A DNA stretch of 48,249 bases from Phoronis australis (GCA_002633005.1 NMRA01000156.1:308894-357142); one strand, 5' to 3'; positions 1-12,287 are shown, numbered from the stretch's first letter. Translations and numbers: made by a program. The notes: a model not told the origin generated them from the letters alone.

Positions 1-879
1 AACACACAGCAATTTCCTTCAAGTGCACAATTTGCTTTTGAAGTTTTCGAGGTTAATTGCCTGTGAAAAAAATTCGATATTAAGGATAAAATTACGAAAT
101 CGAGCTAATATCGGGCATGAACTAGTTTCCCCCTGAAACTCAATCCAACATTAGCTCGTAGCTGACGTAAAACCGTGCAAGTGACAAGGTATATCTTACA
201 ACAGCATCCCCAGTCTTAGGTTGCAGAGATACAGTAAATTCTCATCAATCCAAAATTACTCTTTTTCGATTTTCAAGATATTCTAGCATTGCTGTGAGAG
301 CCACGTTTTCCCAAAATATTGTCTGGGGGTGTCTATAACACAGAACTTGAATATGGGAAAGCATTATGCTACACGTTTTATGAAAAGAATGAAAAAATAA
401 AATTTCACTTGTCAAATTGTGTCCTAAATTGATGAAATTTTACAAAAACTTTAGGAGAATGCCCGCCTCTTTGGCGCATCAAATTTTCATTGAAACGAAA
501 TGATATATTAACTTGGGCCATGTACAAAATGAGACACAAGCACGCCTTATTTTGTGACGAATAATACCTCTTGCATTCAGATTCTAACACAAGAACAATG
601 CAAATTAACATCAAGAACAAAACAACAATATTAGTTTATTGTGCATGAACATATACAGATCCCAAGTGTGGATTTATAGTTGGTTTAAAGTTAGCCAATT
701 AGACTAATCACTAATCACCACATAACGGATGTAGCAGACAAAATCACACACATCTAAATTCTGCCCCTTCAAAAATCGAATCGAGAAAGAACAGAAAATT
801 CTAACGTGACCCATAGGTTCTCTAAACTGGCCAATACATTTGACATTCAGTAGATTGATTGACCAATAGTCATGATCCC
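1..879. other. Intergenic stretch, no gene recognised
   Basis: Only short open frames are present (405-620 and 704-1072 on the minus strand). Neither has a recognisable motif or convincing splice context. I see no RNA gene here. Confidence 0.5.
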
Positions 880-1200
880 TGGGTTGTACTTCCGCGAGCC
901 GATGCCTCAGTTTGAGATTCCACAGCAACCTGAGGAAAAAAGTGCCTGCGCCTTCTAAGACGGGAATTTTTGGGTGAGGGGAAAACAGCACCCTGATCAG
1001 CAACTCACACCTTTTGCTAGCCTTCATAGGTTCTGCCTCAATAGCCAAAACTAAAATTTTGTGCTGTTTCAAATTGTCGCCTGTGTGAGTTACAAGTGAG
1101 TTGAACTTTGAGGGTTTTTGAATTCATTTAAGGGAAATTTTCGGGCCTGATGTTGGGAATTTCGACTGATTTTTAATATTTTTCAAAGCGGAATGGGGCC
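880..1200. repeat. Dispersed repeat family F, copy 1
   Basis: This segment shares diverged blocks in the same order with 1935-2205: a CAACNNNGAGGAAA-type start, an 'AGTGCCTG' / 'TGTCTGTGCC' block followed by a GGGAATTT run, then a GCCTCAA block, a GAGGG block and 'TGATTTTTAA'. The similarity is by eye and interrupted by indels. Two copies only are visible, so the class of element is unknown. Confidence 0.45.
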
Positions 1201-1490
1201 AATATTCGGATAAGGAATTAGCCTGCAAGTTCCACTTAAATGCTAGAGACGATACTCAGTTATATACAGGTATAACTTGTGGAGCCTGATTACAAGCACT
1301 GATGAAGCCAGTTTTTCCCAACCCTTAAATCGCCCCTATATTGAAAAAGGAACAAGTAGAGACCAATATCAATCAGTAAGTGGCATAAATCAAAAGTCAG
1401 TTTTTTGGTCGTCGACTGGTTTAAAGTTATTTCAATTCAATCTATTTTGTCGAAAAATAACAGACACAGCAGTAATTTTTACATTACATT

Positions 1491-1491
1491 C

Positions 1492-1532
<41 letters not shown>

Positions 1533-1533
1533 N
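1491..1533. repeat. (GT)n microsatellite ending in an N
   Basis: An almost pure GT dinucleotide run of about 40 bp ends at a single N at 1533, so its true length is not known from this assembly. Confidence 0.95.
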
Positions 1534-1934
1534 AAAGCATGACTTTGGGTTCCGGCTCCACGCTCACTTTCTCATAAAAGTGCCTGGGGAAATACAGAAT
1601 ACCATGCCTTAAAAACAAATGGTGCAACATACCCAAACATTTTACAAGGCCATCAGTTATGCAAAAAATAAGGCTTAGTTTCACAATTTTTGCCCGTATC
1701 ATCTACAATGGCCGTTTGAAGGGAAACCTTTAAATATGCCCTAGAGCGATACATGATGATAAGCAGTCAGAAACAGGGGTGGGAATGAGGTCAGTTTCAT
1801 TCATTCCAAATCTAGGCTACTCTGAAACATAACTGTCCGGTTATCCCTAGCTAACAGAATATACACACAGATGTAGAGCATCTTAGATAAAAAATCAGCA
1901 TGTAGAGATTTGAACAAGTACCAGGAGCAACTCA

Positions 1935-2205
1935 GCAAGCAAGGAACTCGCTCACCTGAGAGGAAAGGTGTCTGTGCCATTTGAAACAGGAATTTCTTAT
2001 TGAAGGGGGAACTGCCCCCTCCTCTCGGTAACCATAAGATTAACCTCATCGGCACCCTTCACCGACATTGCCTCAACCGACCAAAGCTAATGTTTCGCAA
2101 AAATTTGAGGGAATGTTTTAAGAATTGGACGAAAAATTTTAGACCTCATGAAGGGAATTACGCGTGATTTTTAAATACTTTCCATTGAGGAACGGGGATC
2201 ATGGT
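1935..2205. repeat. Dispersed repeat family F, copy 2
   Basis: Diverged second copy of the repeat at 880-1200, same orientation, carrying the same ordered blocks. It has its own insertions, so the two copies are old. Confidence 0.45.
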
Positions 2206-4700
2206 ATTCGGCTCAACAATTGAGGCATTGAGGGCCCTGGCAAGGATGCCTTCAATAACGGTCACCGTTACTAATGGAATCTGATTTTCCGTTTTCAAAA
2301 GCACTGAAATACATTTTAGCAAACATTAAATTCTGTTTTGTAAAATAGCATATTCCGTTGCACTATTTTACAGTAATTAACAACAAAAATGACCTGGGAA
2401 TTGCTTACAGCTCCGTACAATTTGTTTTCTACCCTGGGAAAGAGGAGAGCTGAATTTCTGAGGCACCTATTCAGCATTGCTCGTAAACCTTCAGTTACTT
2501 TTAGTGGTAGCGCTCTGCTAGTGTAACTGTTTTCTTGCAAAATACCAACAAGGTGTCGCGTGATCATGCTACACTTGTACCGTACGTACGTTACTCGCTT
2601 GACTGAACGCACCACTGTTGTAATTGCAACTAATGACACAACCATTTCTTACACACAGCTATGCTAATTACAACCTGGCCTTGCAACAAAGCAATCGTGA
2701 ATGAAATGATCTGAGGTAAAGCCAGTTCAGGTGTAAGCTCTTGGCAATCCATATGCTACTGTAAATTTGGCGCCAATTCTGGGCTTGAGCAGATGTAAAC
2801 AGGAACAGTTTCACAAGAAGTGGCAAGTACCATGACTAGTGAGATTTTCATGCTTGTTCTAAGCTAGAACGACGCAGAAAACCAGATTTGTCAACTTGCA
2901 TGGTGTCTCCCCGTTACTGGCCTAAATTTAGCACAATCTCAGCAGAAACCAAGGATGTATAAGATCCCTCCATTTTGCTCAGTTTGGAAACGTTTAGGAA
3001 ATACAGATTCCTCCATCCTGCTCTACTCGGAAAGGAAGGAAGTTTAAGAACCCCGCAGCTCGCTGAACACGGAAAACCAGGTGTGTGAGTGGAGCTAACC
3101 ACTCTCTTGGCTTCTGATCATTGTTGATTTAACCAGAAGCTTGCATAACTACCCAGAGCAATATTCCTGTTCCATGGCCACCCAGTGCTACTTAAATTTT
3201 CACAGCTACCACTCGAAAATAGGTTGCAACACAATGCGCAGCTAGAAGCCAAGATTATATATTTTTATCCCTTAACAGTCAAAACTTTGCTTTTCCAAGA
3301 AAATGCCTAACCATGTCGTTCAATTGGCCTGTTTACATGGATCTTTTAATCGCCATTTTGAATGCTAATTTATTTGTCATTTCAACATACCGCGTAAAAT
3401 CCCTACTTTAATCGTCATGTAGTTACCCGCTAAAACAGCAGATTTTACTCAGCTGAAGCCCAGTAATATGTAACAGCTACAATATATCACCCACGCTATC
3501 TGCAGATACTAGCCATGGCTCACCATACGCATGGCACTTCACGACAACCCCTGCACCAATTGCCTTGGAGCACAAAACAAGTATGTGGCCAGAGGGAGAT
3601 TGGCGAAACCCTCTTACTCACTAGGAGAGGGCGCGTTGTAAAATACAGAGTAAAAAGCAGTGGATTACCGTTTAAAAGTTAGCAAAAAATAGCAGAAAAA
3701 ATTTCGTATGTAAATGCTCCTATTGCCTCAACAGCACATATCTCACTAGGCAACACGAAGCCCCTTGGTTGGCCTGTTAGGGCCAGGGGTTACAATACTC
3801 CCCATCGCTTTCTGTATTAGTTTCATCCTGTGTTATTTAATCGGGCAGTAGGCGAAATCCGCTCACCGATCAGGAGTTTTCCCCTTGTCAAAAATACATT
3901 CTACACTTAAACTATCACTTAAAAAAGCACTTACTTTCTTCAGTGGTCCTTTCTACTTCTACACATATCTTTGATGAAGCATAGCTACAACAATGAAGGT
4001 GACTTTGGCGAAGAATTCTAACTCCACTTTTTGGTCACCGATAACTTTTCACCCTGCGTGATAACCACTAAGTATTTCAACTGAGCCACGTGAGTTAGGC
4101 AAAAGCTAGAGCGAGACTGAGCGAAGCGTGTGATGCTGGCGAGTGACACTTGCTAAATAGCATGGGAAGATATCAGGTGAAATTTGTAAGATTGTGTCCC
4201 TTGGACTTTTGATTGGTCAACATGCGTGATTTCATGTAACATCCTCAAACTGGCACCCGGTAAGAGAAACTCCAGCAAACCACGACAGATTTTCATGGAT
4301 ATGTTCAAGTTATGTTGACTAAATTGTATCGAGAGCCATGGTATGTGTTAATTATAACTCCATGTGCCTATATGCATGTTTCATTTGATTTTATTTGCTG
4401 ATTTATTTGCTGTATTTAGAAATGAGTAACTTTTTATGGGGACGTACTATCGCCCTTATATGCCTACAGCATTCAGGGCGATGTAATTGCCAAATATCTC
4501 ACCTAAGGCTCATTCTCATCAATGTACTGGGCAAGAGACACACACACACAGCCAGCATTGACAGTGCATGAGAAGACTTGAAAATCGACAACAAAAACAC
4601 ACATCATTCAAATGAGACTAGTCTTTAGTCAAACACAGAACCTGGAAGTGTGTGCAATTGACGCAACAGTCCAATACCAAACAGAGTGGAGTAAAATATT
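2206..4700. other. Intergenic stretch, no gene recognised
   Basis: Short open frames only (for example 2316-2645 and 2914-3102, minus strand), with no family resemblance. A short (AC)n run lies near 4540. Nothing else I can support. Confidence 0.45.
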
Positions 4701-4709
4701 TGGGTTAAT

Positions 4710-4876
4710 ATGGCCCAACACTATAATCGTCAATTTATAAAGAGTGATGGAGAGGGACCATGGGTTGAAGGTCAAGACAGTTTTAAGATCTCGTACAGAA
4801 AACGAGGCATTCATGTTCCAAAAAGTTGTTGGATTCAATTTTTCAACCACCCAAATCAACAACTCACAGCTCATCA
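4710..4876 (+). CDS. Possible internal exon, unknown protein
   Basis: An open frame starting NMAQHY follows an in-frame stop a few codons upstream and runs to a possible 5' splice site (CATCAC|GTAATA) at 4877. The peptide is rich in K, W, H and Q and has a real-protein look (for example GPWVEGQDSFKISYRKRG), but I recognise no family. If spliced at this donor it would leave phase 0, which does not fit the phase of the downstream candidate exon at 5306. Either the donor, the exon or the pairing is wrong. It could also be a transposon fragment. Confidence 0.2.
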
Positions 4877-4878
4877 CG

Positions 4879-5525
4879 TAATAAGTCTCGGACTTAACTC
4901 TTACATTAAGATAAAGAATAATTTACTGTCAGACAAATGACTAGATTCAATTTAACTTTCCAGTCCCGCACATAAACGGTAACAACTCAACTGGGGTAGT
5001 TCATTCAGAAACTGGATGGAATGAACCGAGACTCGATTCTTGGATATGGATCCCAGAATCAAAACGCCGTCTAACTTTCAAAGATTTTAACAAACTTGTG
5101 CATACGCTTACCTCAAATCTTGGAAGTACAGATTGGGTGAAGCCTGAGCTAAACGATATTGCACCTCTGCGTTCTAAAACTNTATTCCACATAGGTGCCA
5201 AACGAGGGGGCAGTGATAAGTAATAAGTCTCGGACTTAACTCTTACATTAAGATGAAGAATAATTTACTGTCAGACAAATGACTAGATTCAATTTAACTT
5301 TCCAGTCCCGCACATAAACGGTAACAACTCAACTGGGGTAGTTCATTCAGAAACTGGATGGAATGAACCGAGACTCGATTCTTGGATATGGATCCCAGAA
5401 TCAAAACGCCGTCTAACTTTCAAAGATTTTAACAAACTTGTGCATACGCTTACCTCAAATCTTGGAAGTACAGATTGGGTGAAGCCTGAGCTAAACGATA
5501 TTGCACCTCTGCGTTCTAAAACTGA
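4879..5525. repeat. Tandem duplication of about 300 bp at an assembly gap
   Basis: 4879-5181 and 5221-5523 are nearly identical (a visible difference is AGATAAAG against AGATGAAG), with a period of 342 bp. The first copy stops at the N at 5182. Near identity at a gap suggests an unresolved haplotype or gap-filling artefact as readily as a recent true duplication. Confidence 0.85.
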
Positions 5526-5619
5526 AAGCGGGACGGATAAATCCAACGGTAATTTTGTGAATTTAGTCGATGCACCATTCGTGCAAACCTCCATGTCAGA
5601 TACAACAAATTTGGGTTAG
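5306..5619 (+). CDS. Possible terminal exon, hypothetical protein
   Basis: After a good acceptor (AATTTAACTTTCCAG) one frame stays open for about 103 codons to a TAG at 5617-5619. The peptide is hydrophilic, with a central segment WIWIPESKRRLTFKDFNKL and a Ser/Thr/Asn-rich tail. The antisense frame is also open over much of it, so coding is not proven. I recognise no domain. A truncated second copy of the same exon lies in the upstream duplicate and stops at the gap (N at 5182). No upstream exon with matching phase could be assigned with confidence. Confidence 0.3.
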
Positions 5620-7185
5620 TCCAAAATATAGGCCAAGGGTTGCTAAGGATTTGGAAGAGTCGACTAGTCGTTTATTCTGTCCAAGGATCCCGTTCACTCG
5701 AAATTTTGAATATTGCAGGTGATTTCTTTGCGAGGTGTCGTATTTCCTACTTGACATTAAGTAGATGCGAGTTTTTGACAAGCGTTCAATGAATTTAAAC
5801 AAAGCGCCGCAGTTAGTATAATCGACTACGAGTGGCGCGCCATGCGCTTATAGTGACATCTTGTGTTTTCCGGAGACTTTAAGATCGACCACTTAGTCAT
5901 ATTACACAGGACTCGGAGTCTGAAACTTTCTTTAAGATTTGTCCGGGTTTACGACTTGACAAATGATTTTGATCATGATTTTTATCTTGTGTTATTTATC
6001 ACTGAATGAATCATTGCATAAATAAATTATCTTACAAAGCACAAAAGTTTTGACTACCCGGTAAATTGAGTTGCCTACGTCTGTGGCTTCTCTGGATATC
6101 AAAAAGAGATTTTTGTGCAAAAAATATAAAAAAAATCATTTTATCATGACTCAAAATTATTTCCACACTCTTGGTTGGGGGGATGACATCCTTAAAATTT
6201 CCGCGTAGCCCCAGCAAATGGATGCCGACATGAGCGATTGTGTTTGCCGCTACACCGGCTCTTAATCCAAGCGGAAGTCTTGTCGGACCATATGGCATGT
6301 GTTGCTTCAATCTTCGATCTCAAGTTCTTAATTCGCTTCTTTTTGTGCTTAAACGCATAAAGTGAGGGTAAAGTTACAGCCCAGATTTTGCATGAGCGAA
6401 AAACTTGTTTCGCATATTATAGTCTACTGGACTGCATCGGTGGCAGATCAAAATAATCCGTATGGTGAGTTTAACATCCCGCGACGCCATCATGAAGGAG
6501 CTCCATGATGACTTTCACTAGTACTTATGTTCATTTTGCATTCCTATTTATGGCACAAGAGTTTGTTGAAAGAATTATCGCCAATGTTCAAAATTTGTTG
6601 AATTGTTTAACACAAAACCGGTTTGTGTATAGGTGGCTGTGGATTTTCAAAAATATAAATAAGTGTGTTCGTTATGACGATAGCTTTTCATTGTGGGTGT
6701 ACGCAAGCATTTATATACGCGACAGAACTATATATCTCGTTGTTTTCTCTTCCTCTTTCCAGTGGCTTATTATATTTACCCATTTGTCCATTTGTTTATT
6801 TATGTAAAGGGGATCTTCTAGTGTTAGCGATCGAAAACCTACAGAAGGCCTTCCAATTTAATTTGCAATTATTAAGCATTGTATTATAGTTTGGGATCAT
6901 GGATACAACAACATAGCCACAATTAACGTGAAACACATTCAAGAAACAGTCTTTAGGGGCGGATCCAAGATTTTCGGAATTTCATGGGATATCATAGACC
7001 TACCCCTTGAAGATAAGTTAAATTCGACCACTTCTGATTTCCAGAGACAATAAATTTTTAATTCAAATGAACCGAAATATCTCCAGAATAGTAATGTCTG
7101 GGTTCCTCATGAGAGTGGCGAGAAGTTGACAAAATCGCCATCTTTTGTCGTGGTGAAATCTCGGGGTATCATACAGGACCTTTTA
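5620..7185. other. Intergenic stretch, no gene recognised
   Basis: Short open frames only (6032-6310 minus, 6505-6807 plus) without recognisable motifs. At 6955 a lone GGGGCGGATCCAAGATTTT end resembles the terminus of the small hAT-like element at 9544, but I see no matching second end. Confidence 0.4.
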
Positions 7186-7189
7186 TCGA

Positions 7190-7600
7190 CAAGATTGTAT
7201 ATTTAGCCAAATATCTCCGGAACTACGGAATTTAAGTCAGCGAAAGAATATATTTTTTCCAAGTAGAAGTTCAGTAACATTTGGTTTTTGGCTTTCGATC
7301 AAACTACAACCACTTGGGTCTCGAGATCATGTCTTTTAGTAAAATTTAGGAGAAAAGAAAGATACATTCATAGCCAAAGAGCAACATCAACAACATGATG
7401 TACGTTTGATATAAATTTCCTAGATAAAATCTCAAAGCGCTTTACAATTATCACTTTGTCTTCGTTTTATGCAACTTTTTTCAAAAAATAGTGGAACATT
7501 TTAAAAACAAGTCCCAACTGCGTTTTGGATAACAACGCACAAAGCGAAGTATCTGAAAGTTTCATACGAATCCAATGCTGTTTACTCATGGCGAGTTCGT
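7190..7600. repeat. Dispersed repeat family C, copy 1
   Basis: It shares ordered blocks with 8130-8590 and 27850-28215: a 'TATTTTNTN' block, 'TTTAGTAAAATT', 'CATGA..', 'AAAATCTCAAA', 'TCGTTTTATGCA', 'GAACATTTTAAAA' and 'GTATCTGAAAGTTTCAT'. Copies are diverged but collinear over about 400 bp. No coding capacity is seen. Confidence 0.6.
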
Positions 7601-7651
7601 ATTCAAGAAACACAACTAGCGCGTGATCCAGTTCATCTCGCCGCCCTCACA

Positions 7652-7699
7652 GTCTTGCGTACCCTCATCAGCTCACCGTCTTGCGTACCCTCATCAGCT
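7652..7699. repeat. 22-bp direct repeat, period 26
   Basis: GTCTTGCGTACCC...CAGCT occurs at 7652-7673 and again at 7678-7699 without mismatch. Only two copies are present. Confidence 0.9.
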
Positions 7700-8129
7700 G
7701 AAACTGACACGACTAATAGCAAACACACCGGAGAAGTATGCTGATGCAGAACGTCGTGACGTCACTCGGCAAGTTCCTGTTTCGCAATAAGCCATTTTTA
7801 TGTTCATTTTTCACTGTTGATTGGGAAGCCGTTATCCGGTGCTTTTAAAGAGCTCAATGAAACGTTTACAATTTCAACTGATGTCCACATCTAGGCTACA
7901 ATAACAAATTGGCCGAGAGTCAGGTGAACGGAAATCTGGAAACGAAGAGGCATGTTACCAGGAAAAGGGAATTGCTAAGGTGACTAAAAGTCATCTACAC
8001 GGGGGGTGTTAATTGCGCAACAGTAGGTAAAAAAATCCATGCAGTTTAGGTGGTATTACCCAACAATATTAGTCTGCTTTCAAGGTTATGTAGGAACGTC
8101 TTGGCAAGTTCGTACATTTATTCAAATAC

Positions 8130-8590
8130 CTACAAAACTTTTTGACATAAACTCAGCAAAAGTACATATTTTCTGAAAGCAGAAATTGTGTACAATTTTA
8201 ACATTGACTTTATGCTGTTCTCTAATTACTAAGATCAAGTGACCATGTTTTTAGTAAAATTCAGCAAAAAAGAAAGATCGTTCAAAGCAAAATAACAACC
8301 TCAATAACATGACCAAATTTCGTATGATAAAAATTTTCAAGATAAAGTCTCAAAAATGCTGTTACAGCTTTCTAAATTATCGCTTCGTTTTCGTTTTATG
8401 CACAAAAATCATGTAAGTTCTAATTTTTTATAGTCTCTCATTTAAAAATAGAACACTAAAAAATCAATTCCTAACAGCGTTTTTGAGAAGAGTGCACAAA
8501 GTATAATATCTGAAAGTGTCATGTGACACTATTCAGCCACTTCTGAGATTTATAATGTTCCGATGTAGACCAAAATTAAAAAATAGGGTC
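8130..8590. repeat. Dispersed repeat family C, copy 2
   Basis: Same orientation as the copy at 7190-7600 and collinear with it, including 'TTTTAGTAAAATTCAG', 'AGATAAAGTCTCAAAA' and 'CGTTTTCGTTTTATGCA'. The pair may reflect one local duplication or two insertions. Confidence 0.6.
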
Positions 8591-8962
8591 TTTCATAACC
8601 TTAACTAAATCTTTAAAGAACATTTGTCGTGTGAAGAACCGTACAATAACACAGGTGCCCTTAAACAGTGACAAAAGAGCTTAGAAGTTTCATGCTGGTT
8701 ACATTAAAAACGAATTTCACAAAAAGCGACTATTATTCGTATGCTGATTCAAAAGGGGGGCGCTAGACCGATACGCATCTGTTGACACATAGATGAGTTC
8801 GAAAACATCAGCTGCTACCTGTGAAGTTATGTGGACGAAAGATGCAACAGTACTTCACCATGACTAATGGACAGAGCGAACTAACACGTGACGCTCTACC
8901 TGTTTTTGATCTTACCTAAGTTTGCACGTAAAAGTTTGCATGCATTTAAGCCGTTGTTGCAG

Positions 8963-8987
8963 GAGAGAGAGAGAGAGAAAGAGAGAG
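8963..8987. repeat. (GA)n microsatellite
   Basis: A near-perfect GA run of 25 bp. Confidence 0.9.
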
Positions 8988-8990
8988 CCC

Positions 8991-9543
8991 GACAAGCACG
9001 GTGTGTTACCTGCATATGTTCTTGAATGCCAGCAAAGACTTATACACGTGCACCGGCCCGTCATTCAATGAAGTACCCGGTATCCGTTCAAAATACTCAC
9101 TGGGGCCACGGAACGTTGGGTCTATTTACACTTGCACTACGTCACTGCGATCAACAGCTGAGCGGCTACGACGGGAGACAATACCGTAAATGCGAACAAT
9201 CTTCGTGTCTAATTTTGCTTGAACGACGCTGTGCAATCGTTAAGCCAACTGTGCTCAAACAATTGGTAATTAGTTTGGTTATTTCGCCATCACTGCTGTC
9301 CCTTGTGGAGGACAAAACAAAGCCATTGGAAAGGTGCATTTGTTCACTGAAGTCATTGCAAAAGTTTGTCAAGATTGTTCACACCTTCATGTCGTGTCGC
9401 CTTAAGTCGCCGTGTGACGGCATAGTTTAATAATTCGTGACGTTTATCGCTGCGTGTGAGTCCGACACGTTTGAGAAATTGCTTCTTTTCAGTATCGATC
9501 GGAAGAAATCAACCTCTGAGGCAGCGTGGGGCAAAAACATTAC
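8991..9543. other. GC-richer stretch with an unassigned open frame
   Basis: An open frame of 134 codons (9026-9430, plus) lies in DNA richer in CpG than its surroundings. The peptide has no recognisable domain and overlaps other open frames on both strands, so I do not call it a gene. An untranslated first exon or promoter is possible but unsupported. Confidence 0.3.
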
Positions 9544-9735
9544 CGTCCATGAATCAAGGGCGAATAAAGGATTTTGAGTTGGGGGGGGGGGGGGGGNCAG
9601 GCCAGAGTATTAGCCAGGATTTTGCCCGTCATAAGTTCGCACCCCCGAACTGCCAAATGAAAACTGGGATAATTTTAGGAGGGGCGTGGCCCCCTTTCTC
9701 CCCCCCCCCTTTAAATCCTCCACTGCCTCTGCAGG
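9544..9735. mobile_element. Small hAT-like MITE (family D) with a G-run gap
   Basis: The left end (CAAGGGCGAATAAAGGATTTT) and the inverse of the right end (CAGAGGCAGTGGAGGATTTAAA) form a degenerate terminal inverted repeat. The interior is a long G-run ending at the N at 9597, then a C-run. Small invertebrate elements with CAGGGGCGGATCC-like ends look like this. I could not find a clean 8-bp target duplication, so the hAT assignment is inference. Confidence 0.5.
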
Positions 9736-10730
9736 GAAAACGCGTGTGGCGTATCGATTGGTGGTTCGTTGGAACAGATACAACGAGGTTGCGTCTAACT
9801 AGCTCTATTGTAATAACTGTCATGTTAGCAGAACATCAGCCAAAGCTAAGTGCAGACTAGATCTTAATTAAGCTGAATGAAACTTACAACAACAATATAT
9901 AAAGGCACGATCCACCAACCAGGTACGAGGTAAAAATGAGGGTATCACAATACTAAAAACAACTCTTTGAACTGGATCAGAAGTAAACACTGAACTGAAC
10001 TACATCTTTAAGTTATGCAATATAATGGCTTACAAACACACATTCGTTCTAATTACACAACTCTGATGCATGATTTCTTTTTTTGTTTCATTCTGATTGC
10101 CATTTCTGCAAAGGATACAAGAAATAACGACGTTTTAAATCTATGAATAACAACTGCAACATGAACCACAGGCATCAGGTGCTCGACGTTACCCTATAAT
10201 ATATGAATGTTATAGTGTGACGTCGAGCGGCTGAGAGTGCCTGCGCTCGGAACATTGTGATAACGCGGTGAAAAATTGAGGAGAGTGACTACAACTATAG
10301 TATTGACATTGATCAAAATGGAGATGTCACGTGTTACACTCTTTCTTCTTCGTCAACGGGTCAAAATCCGCAATTTAAGTTCAAAGACAAACAATGCAGT
10401 CAATCATGCTAAAAGCACTTATTGTGACTCTCCCTTGAAACTTAGGGGGTTATCAAGCTGAAATATTCACCGTTGCCAAGGTAACCAAGTAGTTTGCCAA
10501 CCAAAATGATCAATTTCAGGTTGGAGGGTAATCACGTTAGAAGCAGGCAACCCTGTCCAAAGTTTTCGAGGTGACCCTTTGTTGAAACTTCGGGGTGTTG
10601 CTATAACGAGGTTTTTGACACTCAAGATCACCAATTTTAGAAGCAGGCAAAGAATTTTCACGGTTCTCCTTAAAAGCTTAGAGAAGTTGGCAAGCTTAAG
10701 TGTGTACCGTTTCCACGGTATCCAGGCGTG
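9736..10730. other. Intergenic stretch with a weak 95-bp repetition
   Basis: TTAGAAGCAGGCAA occurs near 10537 and again near 10636, with loosely similar flanks, suggesting an old tandem duplication with a period near 100 bp. No gene is recognised. Confidence 0.35.
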
Positions 10731-10870
10731 CGTTCAGTAACGCTAGGACCTACGCTAGGACGTAGCTAAAATCTAGCTAAAGTCACGTGATCTCATTTAA
10801 AATACACGGCAATATCTCACGTAATCTCGCGAAGTCTTGCTTTTTTGCGAGGTCATAGCGTTACTGAACG
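10731..10870. mobile_element. MITE family B, copy 1 (140 bp)
   Basis: The ends form a terminal inverted repeat: CGTTCAGTAACGCTAGGACC at the left and the inverse of AGCGTTACTGAACG at the right. The interior (AAAGTCACGTG, CATTTAAAATACACGGCAATA, TCTCACGTAATCTCGCGAA) is shared almost base for base with 29198-29338. No transposase is encoded, so it is non-autonomous. The superfamily is not determined. Confidence 0.85.
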
Positions 10871-11559
10871 GGAGAATTGTAACAATATACTAAGCTGGGT
10901 GAGCCACGTGCAGACGAAATTTTGAAGAGTTTAAGCTACATGTTTGCTTTATTAAAGATATGTCATAATATATTCGAGTAGAACAATTTTGATATGGTTG
11001 CCTCTCGTCTACAATCTCATGGAAATAACGCTTGCAACAACATAAAAGCTGCGCATAGTTAGTGCAATAGATTTGCATAAATCAATTACTAAAACCAAGT
11101 TTATTTGAATTAGTTACCATGGCAATAATTTCTGGATTTTCAAAATTGTGCTACTGGTTTTGACATAGTAGTAATACTTATGGCAACTGCTTTTTAAAAC
11201 GCGCACAACATAATGAATAAAATAAAGAATATACTTGTGGCAAAGGTGTGCCGTAATTACCACCAGTATCTGTGGTTTAACTTTAAAAGTTCAATAAAAC
11301 GTTGCCATGACGACGGATGTGCATAGTCATCACAAGTAGTCAATTCAAGGTCGGTGGCACTGCTATAAAGAGTTCACAGCGACTTTGTAAATAGAAGCAC
11401 GTGTGTCTTTGGGTTAGTTTATGGAGCAAAACTTGTCAAATATTTTTATGCTATTATAAAAAGAAGTCCATCGTTTGTTCATCCTTTATGTTGAAACTAG
11501 AAATGACGTCTACAGCAGAAAAAACATGCCTGGCATAGATCTGGGAGTTCAATAATGAT

Positions 11560-11668
11560 AGCATCTCGCTAGGACCTCGCTAGAAAAGCAAAACTTCGCG
11601 ACACTACGCGACACATTGCTCTCTATTTTAAACGAGAGCACGTGATTTGGGCTTGACTTTCTCGTCGC
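11560..11668 (-). mobile_element. MITE family B, diverged copy in reverse
   Basis: Read on the minus strand, this segment follows the order of the copies at 10731 and 29198: a CACGTG block, TTTAAA, a block of CGCGAAGTTTTGC type, then GCGAGGTCCTAGCGAGA. Termini are decayed. It is an older copy of the same family. Confidence 0.6.
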
Positions 11669-11945
11669 GAGATAACTACTAAACTCTGACCTGGCTTTGT
11701 TTACTTGCATATGCAGCAATCCACGATTTTCTATGTTTCTTTCAGAAATAAATAGAAATTGCTTTAGAGCACAAGTGTAAATGACTAAAACGTTGCGAAA
11801 AAGTATTATAAAACAATTTGGAATGAAAAAGTTTTTCCGTTTTTTCAAAATATAATTTTTTCCTTCTACAGTTCCCCGTCTTTGCTTGATCTTGAACATT
11901 AGATATCAATTCTGGAGAATAGGTTCGTCATTGGTCTCTAGAGGC

Positions 11946-12000
11946 ATTGTAGATGTAAAAAGTCACTTAGAGACGTGGTTGGTTGTTAGCAGACGTTTCC
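11946..12000. repeat. Left inverted repeat of the Penelope-like element
   Basis: Complementary to 12343-12400 over about 55 bp. The right copy has an extra TAAG and one extra T. Key block: TTAGAGACGTGGTTGGTTGT. Confidence 0.9.
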
Positions 12001-12003
12001 AGC

Positions 12004-12287
12004 TGAAATGTGACCAGGATCCCAACCACACCTACATTGGAGAAACCAAAAGACCGTTCCTTACCAGATTCAAAGAACATCTGAAACTAGACAGACCAAC
12101 AGCTGTGGAGGAACATATTTTGGCGACTGGGCACACCATCTCTCTTGCGTCATCCAGGATCCTAGCCAAGGAACGAAATTGGCATACTCGTATGCTCAAA
12201 GAGGCCATAAACATCAACAGTCAGCGCCCTCTCCTGATCCGGGACAGAGGACTCCACTTACCCCCCCGTGTACTCCAGCATTTTTAA
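12004..12287 (+). pseudogene. GIY-YIG endonuclease domain, Penelope-like, C-terminal fragment
   Basis: The frame reads through HTYIGETKRPFLTRFKEH (the YIG half with its conserved Arg and His), then AVEEHILATGH, then a KEA block carrying the expected catalytic Glu, and ends RPLLIRDRGLHLPP before TAA at 12285-12287. This order is typical of the endonuclease end of Penelope-like reverse transcriptases, which nicks target DNA for target-primed reverse transcription. The usual Asn in the LNRD-type motif appears as Ile, suggesting decay. There is no reverse transcriptase upstream and no start codon of its own, so it is a dead fragment. Confidence 0.8.
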
